A DNA stretch of 64,000 bases. Source: Hydrogenophaga sp. GTDB lineage: Bacteria; Pseudomonadota; Gammaproteobacteria; Burkholderiales; Burkholderiaceae_C. Shown one piece after another: positions 63,016 through 64,000 of the stretch (position 1 is its first letter; the number at the start of each line of letters is the position of its first letter). Under the pieces are notes generated by a model, which saw nothing but the letters and a program-made list of their open reading frames with translations, searched no databases and was not told where the DNA came from. A program made the translations under genes and the position numbers. The DNA lies in the NCBI GenBank assembly GCA_011391495.1, contig JAABQK010000001.1, positions 1 through 64,000 on the forward strand, given 5' to 3'.

Positions 63016-64000
63016 AGTCCGTCCCCAGCCTTCGGCGCGCTGGGGCTACGCCTCGCCGCTGCTGGCGCTGGTCATCACGGTGGTGATTGGCGTGATCCTG
63101 TTCGCGCTGCTGGGCAAAGACCCGGTGCGCGGCCTGCAGGTGTTCTTCTGGGAGCCGATCAAGAGCGGCTATGCGTTGTCCGAACTGATGGTCAAGGCCA
63201 CGCCGCTGCTCATCATTGCGCTGGGCCTGGCGGTGTGTTTCCGCTCCAACGTGTGGAACATCGGCGCCGAAGGCCAGTTCGTCATCGGTGCGATCTTCGC
63301 CGCCGGGGTGGCCCTGCTGGCCGGCCCCGACACCGGGCGCTGGATCGTGGTGGCCATCCTGCTCGCGGGCGTGGCGGGCGGCATGGTCTGGGCCGGCATC
63401 ACCGCGCTGCTGCGTGACCGTTTCAATGCCAACGAGATCCTGGTCAGCCTGATGCTGGTCTACGTGGCGATCCAGCTGCTGAACTTCCTCGTCTACGGCC
63501 CCTGGAAAGATCCGCTGGGCTACAACTTTCCGCAGACCAAGACCTTCGATGCCGTGACGCAGATCCCGAAGCTGATGCAGGGCTCGCGCGTCAACGTCGG
63601 GCTGCTGCTGGCACTGGCCGGCGTGGCGGCGGTCTGGGTGTTCCTGTTCCGCACCTACGCCGGCTTTGCCCAGCTGGTGGGCGGCCTGGCACCCGCGGCG
63701 GCGCGCTACGCCGGGTTTTCATCGCGCAAGGCGCTGTGGATCGCGCTGCTCACCTCGGGCGGTGCGGCCGGTCTGGCCGGTGCGCTGGAGGTGGCGGGCC
63801 CGATCGGGCAGCTCACGCCCTACGTGCCGGTGGGTTACGGCTTTGCCGCCATCATCGTCGCCTTCGTTGGCCGGTTGCACCCGGTGGGCATCGTGTTCTC
63901 GGCCATCCTGATGAGCATGTTCTACATCGGTGGAGAGCTGGCGCAGTCGCGCCTGGGGCTGCCGAAGTCCATCACCGGGGTGTTCCAGGGCCTGCTGCTG
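63002..64000 (+). CDS. ABC importer permease (purine/nucleoside type), cut by window end
   Basis: A BPD_transp_2 (RbsC/YufP-like) permease, open to the last base of the window with 333 codons read. About eight hydrophobic helices are visible, with the family stretches CFRSNVWNIGAEGQF and NANEILVSLMLVYVA. The ATG at 63002 lies in the 3' end of the ATPase gene. A second permease and a BMP-type binding protein are expected next, beyond the window. Confidence 0.9.
   Translation, partial: MLRLEVRPQPSARWGYASPLLALVITVVIGVILFALLGKDPVRGLQVFFWEPIKSGYALSELMVKATPLLIIALGLAVCFRSNVWNIGAEGQFVIGAIFAAGVALLAGPDTGRWIVVAILLAGVAGGMVWAGITALLRDRFNANEILVSLMLVYVAIQLLNFLVYGPWKDPLGYNFPQTKTFDAVTQIPKLMQGSRVNVGLLLALAGVAAVWVFLFRTYAGFAQLVGGLAPAAARYAGFSSRKALWIALLTSGGAAGLAGALEVAGPIGQLTPYVPVGYGFAAIIVAFVGRLHPVGIVFSAILMSMFYIGGELAQSRLGLPKSITGVFQGLLL

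Overview
The window is high-GC bacterial DNA with tightly packed genes, frequent 4-base start/stop overlaps and a gene set (DUF1415, DUF1631, DUF4148, EttA, RhlE, XdhAB, NAD-linked formate dehydrogenase, urea-amidolyase-associated proteins) typical of Burkholderiales, most likely a Comamonadaceae genus such as Hydrogenophaga or Acidovorax. It looks chromosomal: I see no transposase, integrase, CRISPR array, rRNA or tRNA.

Layout. 1-4.2 kb: glyoxalase I, a class III aminotransferase, an L,D-transpeptidase and a MepK-like peptidase. 4.2-13.4 kb (minus strand): a guanidine-assimilation operon (ABC permease and ATPase, two DUF1989 proteins, a biotin carboxylase annotated in databases as urea carboxylase, allophanate hydrolase). 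A guanidine-I (ykkC) riboswitch, a sigma-54 promoter and an NtrC-like site precede it. 13.6-16.3 kb: a three-gene redox operon (NAD(P)H/2Fe-2S flavoprotein, small membrane protein, decaheme cytochrome c). 16.8-20.8 kb: a truncated haemoglobin and a small protein, divergent from a large BTAD/AAA/TPR regulator. 21-23.8 kb: ankyrin protein, Tat-exported Acg-type nitroreductase, alpha/beta hydrolase.

23.9-32.2 kb (minus strand) is the most interesting part: a second guanidine-I riboswitch with its own sigma-54 promoter precedes an ABC substrate-binding protein. Downstream lie a membrane di-iron hydroxylase/desaturase, two SDRs, an EamA transporter, a creatininase homologue, a biuret/guanylurea-hydrolase-like cysteine hydrolase, a lactonase-type metallo-beta-lactamase and an unknown protein. 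The binding protein missing from the first operon is here, so the two loci look like one regulon: locus 2 would capture and strip a larger guanidino or ureido compound, and locus 1 would turn guanidine into ammonia and CO2 through carboxyguanidine and allophanate. The substrate of locus 2 is unknown.

32.3-42.1 kb: RNA cyclic phosphodiesterase, SDR/LysR pair, a four-repeat DUF4148 protein with a clear terminator, a cupin, an ECF sigma/anti-sigma pair divergent from a subtilisin-like protease with matching promoters, a lipoprotein, an Asn-Ser repeat protein and an EEP-family enzyme. 42.1-49.6 kb: ModE-like regulator, oxalate/formate-type transporter and two-subunit Fdh1-type formate dehydrogenase. 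49.7-56.3 kb: RhlE helicase, EttA, DUF1415, DUF1631. 56.5-64 kb: xanthine dehydrogenase XdhAB, a divergent LysR regulator, then the ATPase and first permease of a purine/nucleoside-type ABC importer that runs off the window.
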